Of a stretch of DNA of 61,636 bases, positions 8,371 to 18,216 are shown one piece after another. Within the stretch, counting starts at the first letter, position 1, and the number at the start of each line of letters is the position of its first letter. The notes under the pieces are model-generated. The model saw nothing but the letters and a program-made list of their open reading frames with translations, made no database searches and was not told the origin of the DNA. Source of the DNA: an uncultured Erysipelotrichaceae bacterium (GTDB lineage: Bacteria > Bacillota_I > Bacilli_A > Erysipelotrichales > Erysipelotrichaceae); assembly GCA_934675465.1 (NCBI GenBank), contig CAKUQM010000006.1:1-61636 (forward strand), in the 5' to 3' direction. The translations under genes and the position numbers were made by a program.

Positions 8371-9585
8371 TCAATTATTAAGAAATTTATATAAAGAAGA
8401 ATAGTGTTTGGTTTTAGATACCAGGTTATTTATTTCATTTGAAAAAATATCTAAATAAATACTGGATTGAAAACTACTTCTTGGTAAAAATTCACATATC
8501 AAATCTTCTAATTCATTTTCATTAGCTCCGTTGTATTTTCTTTGGTAATAATAAAATATATTCTTTAAAGTTGTATTGCAAATAAGGCTTTTATATTTAT
8601 TAACAATCAACAGAATGTTTTCTTTATAATTAATCAGTTCTGCGGCTCTAAATAGCAACAAAAAGTTCATACCAAGTACCAAGTAGTTTTCACTTGCAAC
8701 ACTTGAAAGATACCTATAACTATTCTTATAATTGCCTAATTCAAATTCAACAATTCCTAAACGCTTAATTGTATGAAGATAATTAATATGGGGTAAATAT
8801 TCTTTGATATATGGAATATTTATACACTCGATAAGATGATTACGACATTCTAATGTTGCGCCTAGATTTAACTTACAACAAGCAAGTGTTTCAATAACCC
8901 TAATTTTTAAAATAGGGTTTTTAATTTGTTTATAATCAATTTCATTCTTTTTCAAAATATCATAAGAATTCATAATGGCTAAATCGTAATTAATCTGATC
9001 AAGATAAAATATTTTTTTGCCAGATAGATATTTTCCATAATGAAGACTATCAAATTTGGTACAGTTTCTAATTCTAGAATGTTTAAATAATAAATAATTT
9101 GACAAAAGAGAAATTTTATCATCAGTTAAAATATCTGTTTCATCGAAAAGACTAATTAACTCTTCATCATCATCTTTGCCGTTCAAATATAGATTAATCA
9201 CTGCTAAACATAGTCTTATTAATTCCGAAATATAGAACGTATTAATAAATTTATTTCTTAACTCAAGTATTTTATTGTATTGTGTAATCAAAACATTGAT
9301 TTTTGAATCATTGATAGTAAAAATAAGTCTATCAAGCAATTCATCTACCACAATATAGTCTTCACTATTATCACAAAAATCAAAACCAAGGGTTTCAATA
9401 ATTACTTTGTAATAGCAATCCGAAGAATTTTCTCCCCTTTCAATTCTTCTTAATGTATTATAAGAACATTTGTGATTGCTAGATGTTATTAGTTCAATCA
9501 TATCTTCCCTTGTTAAATTATTCTTATTTCTATAATACTGAACCAGTGAACCAAGAAAGCGTTTATTTACAACATCGTTAACCAT
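8371..9585 (-). CDS. XRE-family regulator with a helical TPR-like domain
   Basis: Residues 7-70 are a helix-turn-helix domain (LVQYYRNKNNLTREDMIELI ... YNTLRRIERGENS). The remaining 330 residues are alpha-helical and rich in Leu, Ile, Asn and Tyr, resembling the TPR-like sensor half of Rgg/PlcR-type regulators. It is divergent from a half ABC exporter, which it probably controls. The ATG has no Shine-Dalgarno; an extended -10 (TGTTAAAAT, about 9592-9600 on this strand) ends 6 bases before it, so the mRNA is probably leaderless. The ligand, possibly a peptide, is inferred only from architecture and context. Confidence 0.7.
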   Translation of the reverse strand: MVNDVVNKRFLGSLVQYYRNKNNLTREDMIELITSSNHKCSYNTLRRIERGENSSDCYYKVIIETLGFDFCDNSEDYIVVDELLDRLIFTINDSKINVLITQYNKILELRNKFINTFYISELIRLCLAVINLYLNGKDDDEELISLFDETDILTDDKISLLSNYLLFKHSRIRNCTKFDSLHYGKYLSGKKIFYLDQINYDLAIMNSYDILKKNEIDYKQIKNPILKIRVIETLACCKLNLGATLECRNHLIECINIPYIKEYLPHINYLHTIKRLGIVEFELGNYKNSYRYLSSVASENYLVLGMNFLLLFRAAELINYKENILLIVNKYKSLICNTTLKNIFYYYQRKYNGANENELEDLICEFLPRSSFQSSIYLDIFSNEINNLVSKTKHYSSLYKFLNN

Positions 9586-9605
9586 AAAACAATTTTAACA
9601 TCCAA

Positions 9606-9651
9606 ATCTAACAACATTTTAAAATGAGGTGAACAAAATATAACGTTAGAT
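9606..9651. promoter_or_regulatory. Candidate operator region between regulator and exporter
   Basis: The divergent region holds a perfect 12-bp palindrome CATTTTAAAATG (9615-9626) and a wider dyad ATCTAAC (9606-9612) with GTTAGAT (9645-9651). Either could be the binding site of the XRE regulator. No consensus is known to me for this protein. Confidence 0.35.
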
Positions 9652-9750
9652 ATGACAATCAATTAAAAATGATTATTTTGTTCTTTTTTATAATAAGACA
9701 AGATAAAAAAGAGTATGATTGTATTAATAAAGGGATAAGCAAGGAGTTGT

Positions 9751-11280
9751 ATGCAAAAATATAAAAAATATCTAAGTAACAAATCTTTATTCTTCTTTTA
9801 TGGACTTGTATCTTTATTATTTAAAATATCTGTAATCTTTTCTCCTATCTTTACAGGTAAAGTTATTGATAGCGCTGTAAACAGAGATGTCAACGCATTA
9901 AAGTTCAATGCAGTATGCATGATACTTTCTGTATGTGCTTTTCTTATACTAATGTATATCAGATCTTACATCTATGTTAAAACTTGTGGCGATATCCAAT
10001 ACGGCTTAAAGAAAGGCTTATTTGAAAGAATTCTTTATAGTGACTATCAAAACATCAACAAAAAAGATTTAGGATATTATCTTCAAAGACACAATAGTGA
10101 TATTGAAGATATGTCTTTTATGTTCTTTGAATTTTTTATAGATACACTAATTAATTTAATCTATACAATCATATTATTTGTATCCATGTTTATCATCTCT
10201 ACCAAAATATCTTTAGTGATGTTGATAATCGTGCCGTTCTTTATCTTATCTAACATTAAATTGATACCAAAAATCGAAGCTAAGGCAAATGCTTATATGG
10301 AAAGTGAAGAAGAATTAAGCAATGAATTTGAAGCATCATTCAATAATAATCATGCGATAAGATCCTTGAGAAATGAAAAGATCATCTTTAACGATTATAT
10401 GAATAAAAATCATAATGGTTATAAGGCAATGTTAAGTTATTCTTTAAGTGACGAAAAATACAACATTTTTATTGTAAATGGTTTATTAAACCTATGTATC
10501 ATTTCGGTATATATCTTTGGAGCCTATTTAGCTCTTAAGGGTGAATTAAGTGTCGGTCAATTAACCACATTAGATATCTTTGCATCTAGAATATGGGATC
10601 CTATCGAATATTTCTTGGGCTTAAAAAAGAAAATTAGTAAGGCGAAAATTAGTGAAAAAAGAGTATTGGATGTCATCAACATTGAAGTTTATCATCATAA
10701 TAATCTAAATAAAGATAACTTTAATGAAATTAGTATTGAGAATATCAATTTTGCCTATGATGATAAAAAGATACTTGATAAGTATAGATTAGATTTAAAG
10801 TCTAATAACATATATCTAATCAAAGGAAAAAACGGAAGTGGCAAAACTACATTGTTCAATATTTTGAGTGGCATATATTTTGATAATAATTCTTTTATTA
10901 TTGTTGATGGAGAAAGAATTGAAGACAAATTCGATTTCTTATATCGCAACATTTATTATGTTCCTTCAGAATTATATAAACTAAAAAGTACTATCAAAGA
11001 TAGTCTAAGTAATTATGATTATTGTCCAATCGAGAATCACAGCCTAGAAGATGATGTAAAAAGCTTATCAAGTGGTGAAACTAAAAAATTACAGTTATTG
11101 TTATCTCTTGATAGAAAAGAAAAAATCATTATCTATGATGAACCTTTAAATTACTTAGATAAAGATAAATATCAAGATTTCTACAAAATCATCGAAAAAA
11201 GTAGAGATAATGGTCATATCATTCTTATCGCATCTCATGAAAAAATAAAAGATGTTGCTTATACAGAAGTCAACATCTAA
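9751..11280 (+). CDS. Half ABC exporter (membrane plus ATPase domains)
   Basis: 509 residues: a membrane domain with about six segments (residues 12-290) and an ATPase domain (325-509). Walker A is at 359-366 (GKNGSGKT), the signature is LSSGE (439-443), Walker B IIIYDEP ends at D463/E464, and the switch His is in IASHE. Two oddities: the Q-loop Gln appears to be replaced by Ser (YVPSE) and the signature is SSGE rather than SGGQ. It is shorter than the usual 570-600 residues. AAGGAG precedes the ATG. Export of a peptide or drug as a homodimer is inferred from family and context. Confidence 0.85.
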   Translation: MQKYKKYLSNKSLFFFYGLVSLLFKISVIFSPIFTGKVIDSAVNRDVNALKFNAVCMILSVCAFLILMYIRSYIYVKTCGDIQYGLKKGLFERILYSDYQNINKKDLGYYLQRHNSDIEDMSFMFFEFFIDTLINLIYTIILFVSMFIISTKISLVMLIIVPFFILSNIKLIPKIEAKANAYMESEEELSNEFEASFNNNHAIRSLRNEKIIFNDYMNKNHNGYKAMLSYSLSDEKYNIFIVNGLLNLCIISVYIFGAYLALKGELSVGQLTTLDIFASRIWDPIEYFLGLKKKISKAKISEKRVLDVINIEVYHHNNLNKDNFNEISIENINFAYDDKKILDKYRLDLKSNNIYLIKGKNGSGKTTLFNILSGIYFDNNSFIIVDGERIEDKFDFLYRNIYYVPSELYKLKSTIKDSLSNYDYCPIENHSLEDDVKSLSSGETKKLQLLLSLDRKEKIIIYDEPLNYLDKDKYQDFYKIIEKSRDNGHIILIASHEKIKDVAYTEVNI

Positions 11281-11285
11281 TTTAG

Positions 11286-12212
11286 TTACATATGCTTATC
11301 AATAAAGTTATAAACATCTTCATAAACTTGTTCTTTATCAAGTTCATTTAATATTTCATGTCTATCAGTTGGATATAACTTAATAGAAACATCTTTAATA
11401 CCCTTTGATTTAAAGGTTTCAAATGCCTTGGTAACACCCTTACCATAATTACCAACTGGATCATCATTACCAGCTAAGAAAATAATAGGTAAATCTTTTT
11501 CTACTTTATCAATATTACTTTCATCACATACATCATCAAGAACAGAGAAAACATTGTAATAACCATTTACAGTAAACATAAATGAACACTTAGGCTCATT
11601 AGAATACCACTCAACAATCTTTTCATCCTTTGTAAGCCAATCATTATGAGTAGTTGATGGTTCCCACTTCTTGTTATAAGAACCAAGGGCCATGTTATTA
11701 ATCATGGAACTACGATACTTACTTCCCTTAAATGTTTTGATGATATTGCATAATAACTTTCCTGTTTTAACCGCAATCTTAGGCTGCCAAGCAGTGCCCA
11801 TGATGATGGCACCATCTAATTCGTTCTTATATGTGAATAGATAACGTCTTGCATAGAAAGAACCCATTGAATGTCCTAAAAGGAAATATGGAATATTTGG
11901 ATATAATTCTTTAGTGATTAAAGTTAAATGATGAAGATCTTCTAAGACTTTTAAATATCCTTCATCCTCATGGAAATAACCCCAGTTATCTTCAGAAGTA
12001 ACAGAACCACCATGTCCTAAATGGTCATTACCAGTAACTAAAATACCTCTATCAGTTAGATATTTAGCTAATAATTCATAACGATCAATAAATTCAACCA
12101 TGCCATGAGATATCTGTAAGATAGCTTTGGGCTTATCATCAGGAATATATCTAATAGCTCTAATATTTGTTACACCATCACTTGATAAAAAACTAAACTC
12201 TTCTTTTCTCAT
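11286..12212 (-). CDS. Alpha/beta hydrolase, lysophospholipase/monoglyceride lipase type
   Basis: A serine hydrolase with the oxyanion region HGMVEFIDRYE, the lid/entry block NDHLGHGGS, the nucleophile elbow GHSMGS, the acid in AGNDDPVG and the late His in YPTDRHEIL. These are the marks of the Hydrolase_4 (monoacylglycerol lipase or lysophospholipase) family. The start at 12212 is preferred because AGAGG lies 8 bases upstream; a longer reading from 12230 lacks such a site. It follows an acyl-CoA ligase on the same strand, separated by a terminator, so lipid or acyl substrates are likely but not shown. No signal peptide. Confidence 0.85.
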   Translation of the reverse strand: MRKEEFSFLSSDGVTNIRAIRYIPDDKPKAILQISHGMVEFIDRYELLAKYLTDRGILVTGNDHLGHGGSVTSEDNWGYFHEDEGYLKVLEDLHHLTLITKELYPNIPYFLLGHSMGSFYARRYLFTYKNELDGAIIMGTAWQPKIAVKTGKLLCNIIKTFKGSKYRSSMINNMALGSYNKKWEPSTTHNDWLTKDEKIVEWYSNEPKCSFMFTVNGYYNVFSVLDDVCDESNIDKVEKDLPIIFLAGNDDPVGNYGKGVTKAFETFKSKGIKDVSIKLYPTDRHEILNELDKEQVYEDVYNFIDKHM

Positions 12213-12283
12213 ACACTTAACCTCTACCATGATTATATTATTAATATTAGAAAAAATAGATTGTCATATTTACCAAAGTATTC

Positions 12284-12304
12284 AAAAAGAGGCAATTAAG
12301 CCTC
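12284..12304 (-). terminator. Terminator after the acyl-CoA ligase gene
   Basis: On the minus strand GAGGC (12304-12300), a short loop containing the stop codon, GCCTC (12293-12289), then five T. The stem overlaps the end of the ligase gene. Confidence 0.75.
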
Positions 12305-14011
12305 AATTTTTGCGTTTTCCTCTTCCTCCAACTTACGATAAGCTACCTTGCCAACTAAAGTCTTTGGAAGTTCTGTTCTAAACTCTATCTCCCTAGGCAT
12401 TGCATACTTAGCGATATGTTTTTGACAATACGCCTTGATGTAATCCTTAGACTGTTCATTAGAAGGAACACCACTCTTTAAGACAATGAAGGCCTTTACC
12501 TTTTGCATACGATATGGATCAGGTACACCAATGACACAAGACATCGATACAATATCACAAGCGTCAATAATATTTTCAAGTTGAGCTGGATATACATTAT
12601 AACCAGATGTGATAATCATACGCTTACTTCTACCTTTAAAGAAGACAAAACCATCACTATCCATAATACCCAAGTCACCTGTATAAACCCAAGTTAAACC
12701 ATCCTTATGTTTTCTTAAAGTATTAGCCGTTTCTTCTGGATGATTAATATATTCTTTCATAACCGTAGGACCAGCCAACAAGATTTCACCCTCTTGGCCA
12801 TATGGAAGTTCTTCATCAGTATCAGGCTTAACAATCTTGATATAAGTATCAGGGAAAGGTAAACCAATAGAACCTTCCTTATGCATATGAGTAGGAGTTA
12901 AACAACAAGCTGTAACTGTTTCAGTTGTGCCATACCCTTCTCTTACCTGTACTACAGCCTTATGATCATATAAGAACTTATCCAATTTCTTCTTAAGTTC
13001 AATAGATAAAGAGTCACCACCTGAGAAAACACCTTTTAAACTACTTAAGTCAGCATTATCAAACTTAGGTAAACGAAGAAGTGCTTCATATAAAGTTGGA
13101 ACACCTGCAATAAAGTTACATTTATACTTCGTAATTAACTTTGCATAAGATTCAGGTGTAAAACGAGGTACTAAAATACATCTACCACCAAAAGCCAACA
13201 TTGAATGAATACATACACCAAGTCCAAAACCATGGAACAAAGGCATAGCACTTAACATCTTATCGCCTGGTCTAAACATTGGATTAGTTGCGATAATTTG
13301 AGTAGCTAAGGCATTGAAATTCTTGTTTGTAAGAAGGATACCCTTAGTAACACCAGTAGTACCACCAGAATATAGGATAGTAGCTGGATCATCAGACTTT
13401 CTTTTCACTTTAATATCAAAGAATCTTGTCTTACCAAACTTCAAAAAATCATCCCAAAAAATAACTGGAGCATCACTTGGAATCTTCTCAATTTTTCTGC
13501 CTTCAGTTAACATATATCCCCATCTAAGTGGTTGACTTAGAGCGTCTCTAATACGGGCAATAATAATATTCTTAGCACAAGTATTAGCTCTAATCGCCTC
13601 AAACTTATGATAGAACTGGTCAAGGGTAACAACAGTCATACTCTCTGATTCATTGATATAGAACTCCAATTCCTTCTCAGAACTTAGAGGGTGAACCATA
13701 TTAGATACAGCACCAATTAAATTAATCGCATAGAACATATAAATAGCTTGGGGACAATTAGGCATGGCAATAGTAACCTTGTCATTTTCTCTAATACCCA
13801 ACATTGAAAGTGACTTAGCACATTGTTCAACATTTTTTAAAAGCTCTCTATAAGTAGTTGATCTACCCATAAAGTCAAACGCCACATAATTAGGATATTT
13901 CTTACCAATTTCCTCAACCATTTCATACATGGAACCATCAAAGTATTCCATAGTGAACGGAACATCACCTAGATTCTTTTTCCAAGGTGTCTTTACAGTA
14001 ATTTCACTCAT
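12296..14011 (-). CDS. AMP-forming acyl-CoA synthetase
   Basis: A 571-residue ANL-superfamily ligase that activates a carboxylic acid through an acyl-AMP. Motifs in order: the P-loop YSGGTTGVTKG, the A5 motif EGYGTTETV, the A7 motif YTGDLG, the hinge GRSKRMIITSGYNVYP and the A10 Lys in LPKTLVGKV. Length and order fit long- or medium-chain fatty-acid CoA ligases; chain specificity cannot be read. A good AAGGAG ribosome-binding site lies just before the ATG. It is 9 bases downstream of the CAT-fold acyltransferase, and the pair is a recurring Firmicutes gene couple. Confidence 0.9.
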   Translation of the reverse strand: MSEITVKTPWKKNLGDVPFTMEYFDGSMYEMVEEIGKKYPNYVAFDFMGRSTTYRELLKNVEQCAKSLSMLGIRENDKVTIAMPNCPQAIYMFYAINLIGAVSNMVHPLSSEKELEFYINESESMTVVTLDQFYHKFEAIRANTCAKNIIIARIRDALSQPLRWGYMLTEGRKIEKIPSDAPVIFWDDFLKFGKTRFFDIKVKRKSDDPATILYSGGTTGVTKGILLTNKNFNALATQIIATNPMFRPGDKMLSAMPLFHGFGLGVCIHSMLAFGGRCILVPRFTPESYAKLITKYKCNFIAGVPTLYEALLRLPKFDNADLSSLKGVFSGGDSLSIELKKKLDKFLYDHKAVVQVREGYGTTETVTACCLTPTHMHKEGSIGLPFPDTYIKIVKPDTDEELPYGQEGEILLAGPTVMKEYINHPEETANTLRKHKDGLTWVYTGDLGIMDSDGFVFFKGRSKRMIITSGYNVYPAQLENIIDACDIVSMSCVIGVPDPYRMQKVKAFIVLKSGVPSNEQSKDYIKAYCQKHIAKYAMPREIEFRTELPKTLVGKVAYRKLEEEENAKIEA

Positions 14012-14020
14012 AATAACTCC

Positions 14021-14878
14021 TTAATAATCTACTTCTTGAGCTAAATTTTCTTCTAACAATTCAGGATTTTCCAATAATTTCTTCAATAATCGAATAGTCT
14101 TTGAATAATAATAACCATCAGCCAATCTTTCATCAATTGTTAGACCAAGATCAACCGTATCAACCATCTTTACATTTCCATTTTCATCATAAACCGGTCT
14201 TTTCTTAATTTCACCAATTAAAAGAATCATGGAACAAGTACCCCAGTTAGTCAAATGGTGATAACCACTTTTCATCTTGATAGAACCAAGATTTGAAACT
14301 ACACAACTTGAATAATAAGGGTCTGTTTGAATAAGTGATGCAGGTACAATACCATGTTTATCACACCACATCACCACATGTAACAAGAACTTTCCAAAGA
14401 AACGAGGAATTCTATTAAAGAAGTCCATCCCTTCAGTAGAAGCATCCTTCTTTTCACTTCTTGTGAAATCTACTTGTTTATGAATCGCATCATGGATTGT
14501 GTTGATATTATCATCATCTTTAGTATGTAAGAAGGCTAAAGCCTCAGCACCACCATCTTTAAATTGTTTCTTAACTACAAATGATAAACTAACTTCATTT
14601 CTTTGATAGAAGTTACCATTGACAATAAAACGATTCATCTTAGGTCTTAAAGTGATGACCTTGCTCATTGCACATACAATAATTTGAAATAGGTTGTACT
14701 TATATTCGATACCTTCATAATTCTTTTTCTTTAAGTATTCATTGATATTAGTTAAATCTATTGTCTCCGAAATGAATGCTTCATTATCACATCTATTAGG
14801 ATAAATAACTCCTGTCACAAAATGTAGCGAGTCTAGTTCTCTTAACAATCTTCCGTCTTTTCTATCTCCAAACGCCAT
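14021..14878 (-). CDS. CAT-fold acyltransferase-like protein (2-oxoacid dehydrogenase E2 catalytic type)
   Basis: A 285-residue protein with the chloramphenicol acetyltransferase/E2 catalytic fold and no lipoyl domain. The C-terminal motif reads DERLADG, where E2 enzymes have DHRVIDG, so the catalytic His is replaced by Glu. I recall the same DER substitution in relatives of this stand-alone family, so it is probably a family trait rather than damage. GGAGG sits 7 bases before ATG 14878; an upstream TTG frame is not needed. It is transcribed with the acyl-CoA ligase, suggesting it binds or uses an acyl-CoA, though a classical acetyltransferase mechanism is doubtful. Confidence 0.75.
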   Translation of the reverse strand: MAFGDRKDGRLLRELDSLHFVTGVIYPNRCDNEAFISETIDLTNINEYLKKKNYEGIEYKYNLFQIIVCAMSKVITLRPKMNRFIVNGNFYQRNEVSLSFVVKKQFKDGGAEALAFLHTKDDDNINTIHDAIHKQVDFTRSEKKDASTEGMDFFNRIPRFFGKFLLHVVMWCDKHGIVPASLIQTDPYYSSCVVSNLGSIKMKSGYHHLTNWGTCSMILLIGEIKKRPVYDENGNVKMVDTVDLGLTIDERLADGYYYSKTIRLLKKLLENPELLEENLAQEVDY

Positions 14879-15044
14879 AAATATCCTCCAACTAACATTC
14901 CCTATTTTACTCAATTTGTAAAAGAATTATAAATTTTTTTGTATATTTTTAGGACGAAAGCTACTTTTAAATAAAAAATTACACACTCTTTACTTTCAAT
15001 TAGAGTGGATATTTTATAAAATTAACTTAAACAAGGAGAAAATT

Positions 15045-15914
15045 ATGCCAACTACATATGCTCACTGGCGTTTTGGGGATAAGTGTATCAAGACGTTGCC
15101 GGTGGAAATTCAAAAAATCATTAATGAAAATCGTCCCATATTTGATTATGGTGTGCATGGACCCGACATTTTCTTTTATTACAATTGTTTAAAGCACAAT
15201 GATATCAATCAAAAAGGAACCGATATGCACGATACCAGTTACAAGGATATCTTAGCTATATTCAAATCTAATTATTTAAAGAACCAAGATGATAAGGATG
15301 CTAAGTTAGCTTACTTATTAGGCTTTACATGCCACTTTACTTTGGATTCTTATTGTCATGGTTACATCGAGATTAAAGAAGAAACATCTAAGGTATCTCA
15401 TGGCAAGATAGAGTCTCAATTTGACCGTTATCTTTTAATTAAAGATGGTTACAATCCCGTAAAGAAGTCAGTTACTTTCTCATTAAAACCCGACAAAAAG
15501 ATGGCTAAAGATATTTCTGAACTATTTGGTGATGTTGATGAAGAAATGGTATATAAGACAATCAAGGATCAAAAGAAATATCTTGATTTATTAAAAGATA
15601 ATAACTGTATAAAAAGATTTATCTTAAATACAGGTATGGACTTAGCTCATTGTAAGGACTTTAAGGATTTATTATTAACTACTAAAAACGATCCTAGATG
15701 CTTAGATTCTAGTTTAAGACTTGATAAATACTTCGATAAGGCGGTTGAGCATTATCCAATATTAGCTCAAAACTTAATTGATTATCTAAACAATAAAGAA
15801 GAGCTTCCACCTTATTTCAAACATGACTTCACTCCTAAAGAGGATTATAGAAGTCTTCCAGTATTAAGCTATGAAGAAGAAAAGAAGTATGAGGTAAAGG
15901 ATCTACAAGATTAG
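15045..15914 (+). CDS. Zinc-dependent phospholipase C family protein
   Basis: 289 residues. The N-terminal THxHWxFG-like start (TYAHWRFGDKC), the block YGVHGPDIFFYY and the His-rich helix LGFTCHFTLDSYCHGYIE supply the His and Asp ligands expected for a zinc phospholipase C/S1-P1-like helical domain. There is no signal peptide, so unlike the secreted clostridial toxins this is likely cytosolic, as for most members of this small family. AAGGAG precedes the ATG. It is followed after 9 bases by an MFS permease and probably cotranscribed with it. Actual substrate unknown. Confidence 0.85.
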   Translation: MPTTYAHWRFGDKCIKTLPVEIQKIINENRPIFDYGVHGPDIFFYYNCLKHNDINQKGTDMHDTSYKDILAIFKSNYLKNQDDKDAKLAYLLGFTCHFTLDSYCHGYIEIKEETSKVSHGKIESQFDRYLLIKDGYNPVKKSVTFSLKPDKKMAKDISELFGDVDEEMVYKTIKDQKKYLDLLKDNNCIKRFILNTGMDLAHCKDFKDLLLTTKNDPRCLDSSLRLDKYFDKAVEHYPILAQNLIDYLNNKEELPPYFKHDFTPKEDYRSLPVLSYEEEKKYEVKDLQD

Positions 15915-15923
15915 GGTAAATTT

Positions 15924-17267
15924 ATGAATTTATTAAAGAAATTAAACAACTTAAAAGCTTTTAGGGGCTTAAATGAAAAAGAATTTGCGTGGGTACTATA
16001 TGACGTAGGTAACTCAGCATATACAATGTTAGCTTGTTCGCTTATTCCTATTTGGTTTAAACAAACAGCTATTGGAACTGCACCTGGTCAAATCTCAAGT
16101 GATAACGCTACTGCTTATTGGGCCTTGGCAACTTCTCTTGTAACAGTACTTGTTGCCTTCATTGGACCGGTTTGTGGTGTCTTAGCCGATCATAAAGATA
16201 AAAAGAAGATTGTTTTCCAAACAAGTGTTGCGATTGGTATTATCGCTTGTATCTTAAATGGTTTAGCTAATACATGGTTTATCTTCTTAGGCATCTTTGT
16301 CGTTACTAAGATCGCCTATCAGGCATCATTAACTTTCTATGACTCGATGTTAAATGATATTACCAGTGAAGAAAGATCTGATGAAGTATCTTCTTATGGC
16401 TATGCATGGGGTTATATCGGTTCTTGCATACCATTCTTGTTGGCACTTATCGCTTATTGCTTAAGTGGTGGTGTTAGTGAAAATTTAATGTTATTTTCAC
16501 CAAGACTTGGCATGATTATTGGCTTTGTAGTAACAGCCTTATGGTGGCTTGTTGTATCATTTCCACTTATCAAAAACTATAAACAAGTTAATTATGTTGA
16601 AGATACTAAGCGTGGCATTTCAAAAGCCTTCAAAAAGATTGGTAACACATTAAGAAGAATTGCCAAGGAAGATAAGAAAGTGTTGTATTTCTTGATTGCC
16701 TTCTTCTTATATATTGATGGTGTAGGCACTATCATCGATAACTGTATCAACCTAGGCACTGACTTAGGTTTAAATACAGTTGGACAAGTAGTATTCTTGT
16801 TACTAACACAAGTGGTTGCTTTTGGTGGTTCTTTATTCTTTGCGAAGTTAAGTAAGAAAAAGGATACCGTTGAACTTATTAAGATTTGTATTATAGGTTA
16901 TACGGCTGTATGTCTTTATGCTCTAACTCTTACAAATATTTGGCAATTTGCGATTATGGCCTTCGGTGTAGGATGTTTCCAAGGTTCTATCCAATCACTT
17001 TCTAGATCATATTATGCAAAGATTATTCCTAGCGTTAACAGCGGCGAGTACTTTGGTATCTATGATATCTTTGCCAAGGGTGCTTCTTTCTTAGGTTCAT
17101 TTGTAATCTTTGTGGTTAAGAAGATCGGTATCAAGACAGGTGGTGTCTTTACTTTCTTTGGTGTAACCATTAAGTCAATCAATGTTGCGGTTGGTCTACT
17201 AGCGTTCTTCTTTATCCTAGGTTATATCTTTATCGGTAAGGCTGATAAGCAAGAAAAAATTAATTAA
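15924..17267 (+). CDS. UMF1/Atg22-type MFS permease
   Basis: A 447-residue polytopic protein with about 12 hydrophobic segments. The start EFAWVLYDVGNSAYTMLACS and the segment YGYAWGYIGSCIPFLLAL are characteristic of the Atg22/UMF1 branch of the major facilitator superfamily, and the late FGVGCFQGSIQSLSRSYYAK block also fits. In eukaryotes Atg22 exports amino acids from vacuoles; the bacterial substrate is unknown. It is downstream of the phospholipase-like gene and ends at a bidirectional terminator. Confidence 0.88.
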   Translation: MNLLKKLNNLKAFRGLNEKEFAWVLYDVGNSAYTMLACSLIPIWFKQTAIGTAPGQISSDNATAYWALATSLVTVLVAFIGPVCGVLADHKDKKKIVFQTSVAIGIIACILNGLANTWFIFLGIFVVTKIAYQASLTFYDSMLNDITSEERSDEVSSYGYAWGYIGSCIPFLLALIAYCLSGGVSENLMLFSPRLGMIIGFVVTALWWLVVSFPLIKNYKQVNYVEDTKRGISKAFKKIGNTLRRIAKEDKKVLYFLIAFFLYIDGVGTIIDNCINLGTDLGLNTVGQVVFLLLTQVVAFGGSLFFAKLSKKKDTVELIKICIIGYTAVCLYALTLTNIWQFAIMAFGVGCFQGSIQSLSRSYYAKIIPSVNSGEYFGIYDIFAKGASFLGSFVIFVVKKIGIKTGGVFTFFGVTIKSINVAVGLLAFFFILGYIFIGKADKQEKIN

Positions 17268-17275
17268 ACAAGGTA

Positions 17276-17306
17276 TGTTAAAAGCCATCAGAAGATGGCT
17301 TTTAGT
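17276..17306. terminator. Bidirectional terminator
   Basis: AAAAGCCATC (17280-17289), loop AGAA, GATGGCTTTT (17294-17303). It separates the convergent MFS permease and the patatin gene and has T/A runs suitable for both directions. Confidence 0.85.
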
Positions 17307-17310
17307 ATGC

Positions 17311-18216
17311 TTAACTATTTAAGAATTCTTTGATTTCATCAAAATGACTCATCGCATCAAAGTAACCTAGATAATATAAATCGCTTAACTTATCCAAGTC
17401 TTTTTCAAGTCTTGTGATGGTAACCGGTCTACTTGGTGTTAAACTATAGACTTTCTTTTGTAGGACAAGTTGATCAATTAAATCACAGTCCTCATTGTAT
17501 CCTGTATTGGCATTCATATAGCTTTCCACAAAGTTTGGATAATCTGCATATTGTTTCTTAACAATTTCAACTTCTTTGCCTACCGGTTTACGACGATAAT
17601 CCGATTGTCTTGTACCGATAAAGATAATCTTGTCATTCTTATCTTCAATAGCTTTTCTAATTGGAATCTTTGTCGCAATACCACCGTCTAAGTATTTATT
17701 ACCATTGATTTCAACCATCTTAGAAATAATCGGAAGGCTTGCTGAAGCTTTAATTGCTTCATAGAAGATTTCTCTTCCTTCTTTATTAGTAAAATAATCT
17801 GCCTTACCAGTTTCCACATTTGTCGCAACAATATTAAGGTTACGATCACCCTTGAATATTTTTTCTTCGTTTAATGGATAAATCTTGGCCAAATCTTCAA
17901 ACATAAATCTAAAGCCAATCAAACTGCCTGATTCACGGAAGGCTTTTAGGCCTACATATCTTTTTTCATTTCTAAATTCTAAAATTAGGAGCGCACTTCT
18001 ACCAAAAGCACCTGCAATATAGTTAGTAGCCGTTAAAGCTCCCGCCGAGACGCCATAACATGTTTGGATATTAAGATTATGTTCCATGAAATAATCAAGC
18101 ACACCAGCCGTATAAATACCTCTAAAGGCACCGCCCTCAAGCACTAGACAGCCTGGAGTAATATCTCCATCAAAATACTTAACTTTTAAATTATTTATAT
18201 TCTTAAATTCTGCCAT
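17311..18216 (-). CDS. Patatin-like phospholipase
   Basis: A 301-residue serine lipase-fold protein: oxyanion loop EGGAFRG (about 27-33), nucleophile elbow GVSAG (about 59-63) and the Asp dyad DGGIATKIP (about 172-180). This fits the RssA/YlaK-like intracellular patatins that hydrolyse acyl chains from phospholipids. No signal peptide. The start is supported by AGGG just upstream. Its first 14 bases overlap the end of the ADA-like gene, so it is the last gene of a four-gene operon (21275-25177 upstream). A stand-alone housekeeping role is also possible. Confidence 0.88.
   Translation of the reverse strand: MAEFKNINNLKVKYFDGDITPGCLVLEGGAFRGIYTAGVLDYFMEHNLNIQTCYGVSAGALTATNYIAGAFGRSALLILEFRNEKRYVGLKAFRESGSLIGFRFMFEDLAKIYPLNEEKIFKGDRNLNIVATNVETGKADYFTNKEGREIFYEAIKASASLPIISKMVEINGNKYLDGGIATKIPIRKAIEDKNDKIIFIGTRQSDYRRKPVGKEVEIVKKQYADYPNFVESYMNANTGYNEDCDLIDQLVLQKKVYSLTPSRPVTITRLEKDLDKLSDLYYLGYFDAMSHFDEIKEFLNS

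Noticed and set aside
9669..9764. 31-codon frame (starting MIILFFFIIRQ) between the XRE regulator and the exporter, considered as a signal peptide
   Set aside because: No ribosome-binding site, overlaps the exporter start, and its hydrophobic end is at the wrong terminus for a short-hydrophobic-peptide pheromone.
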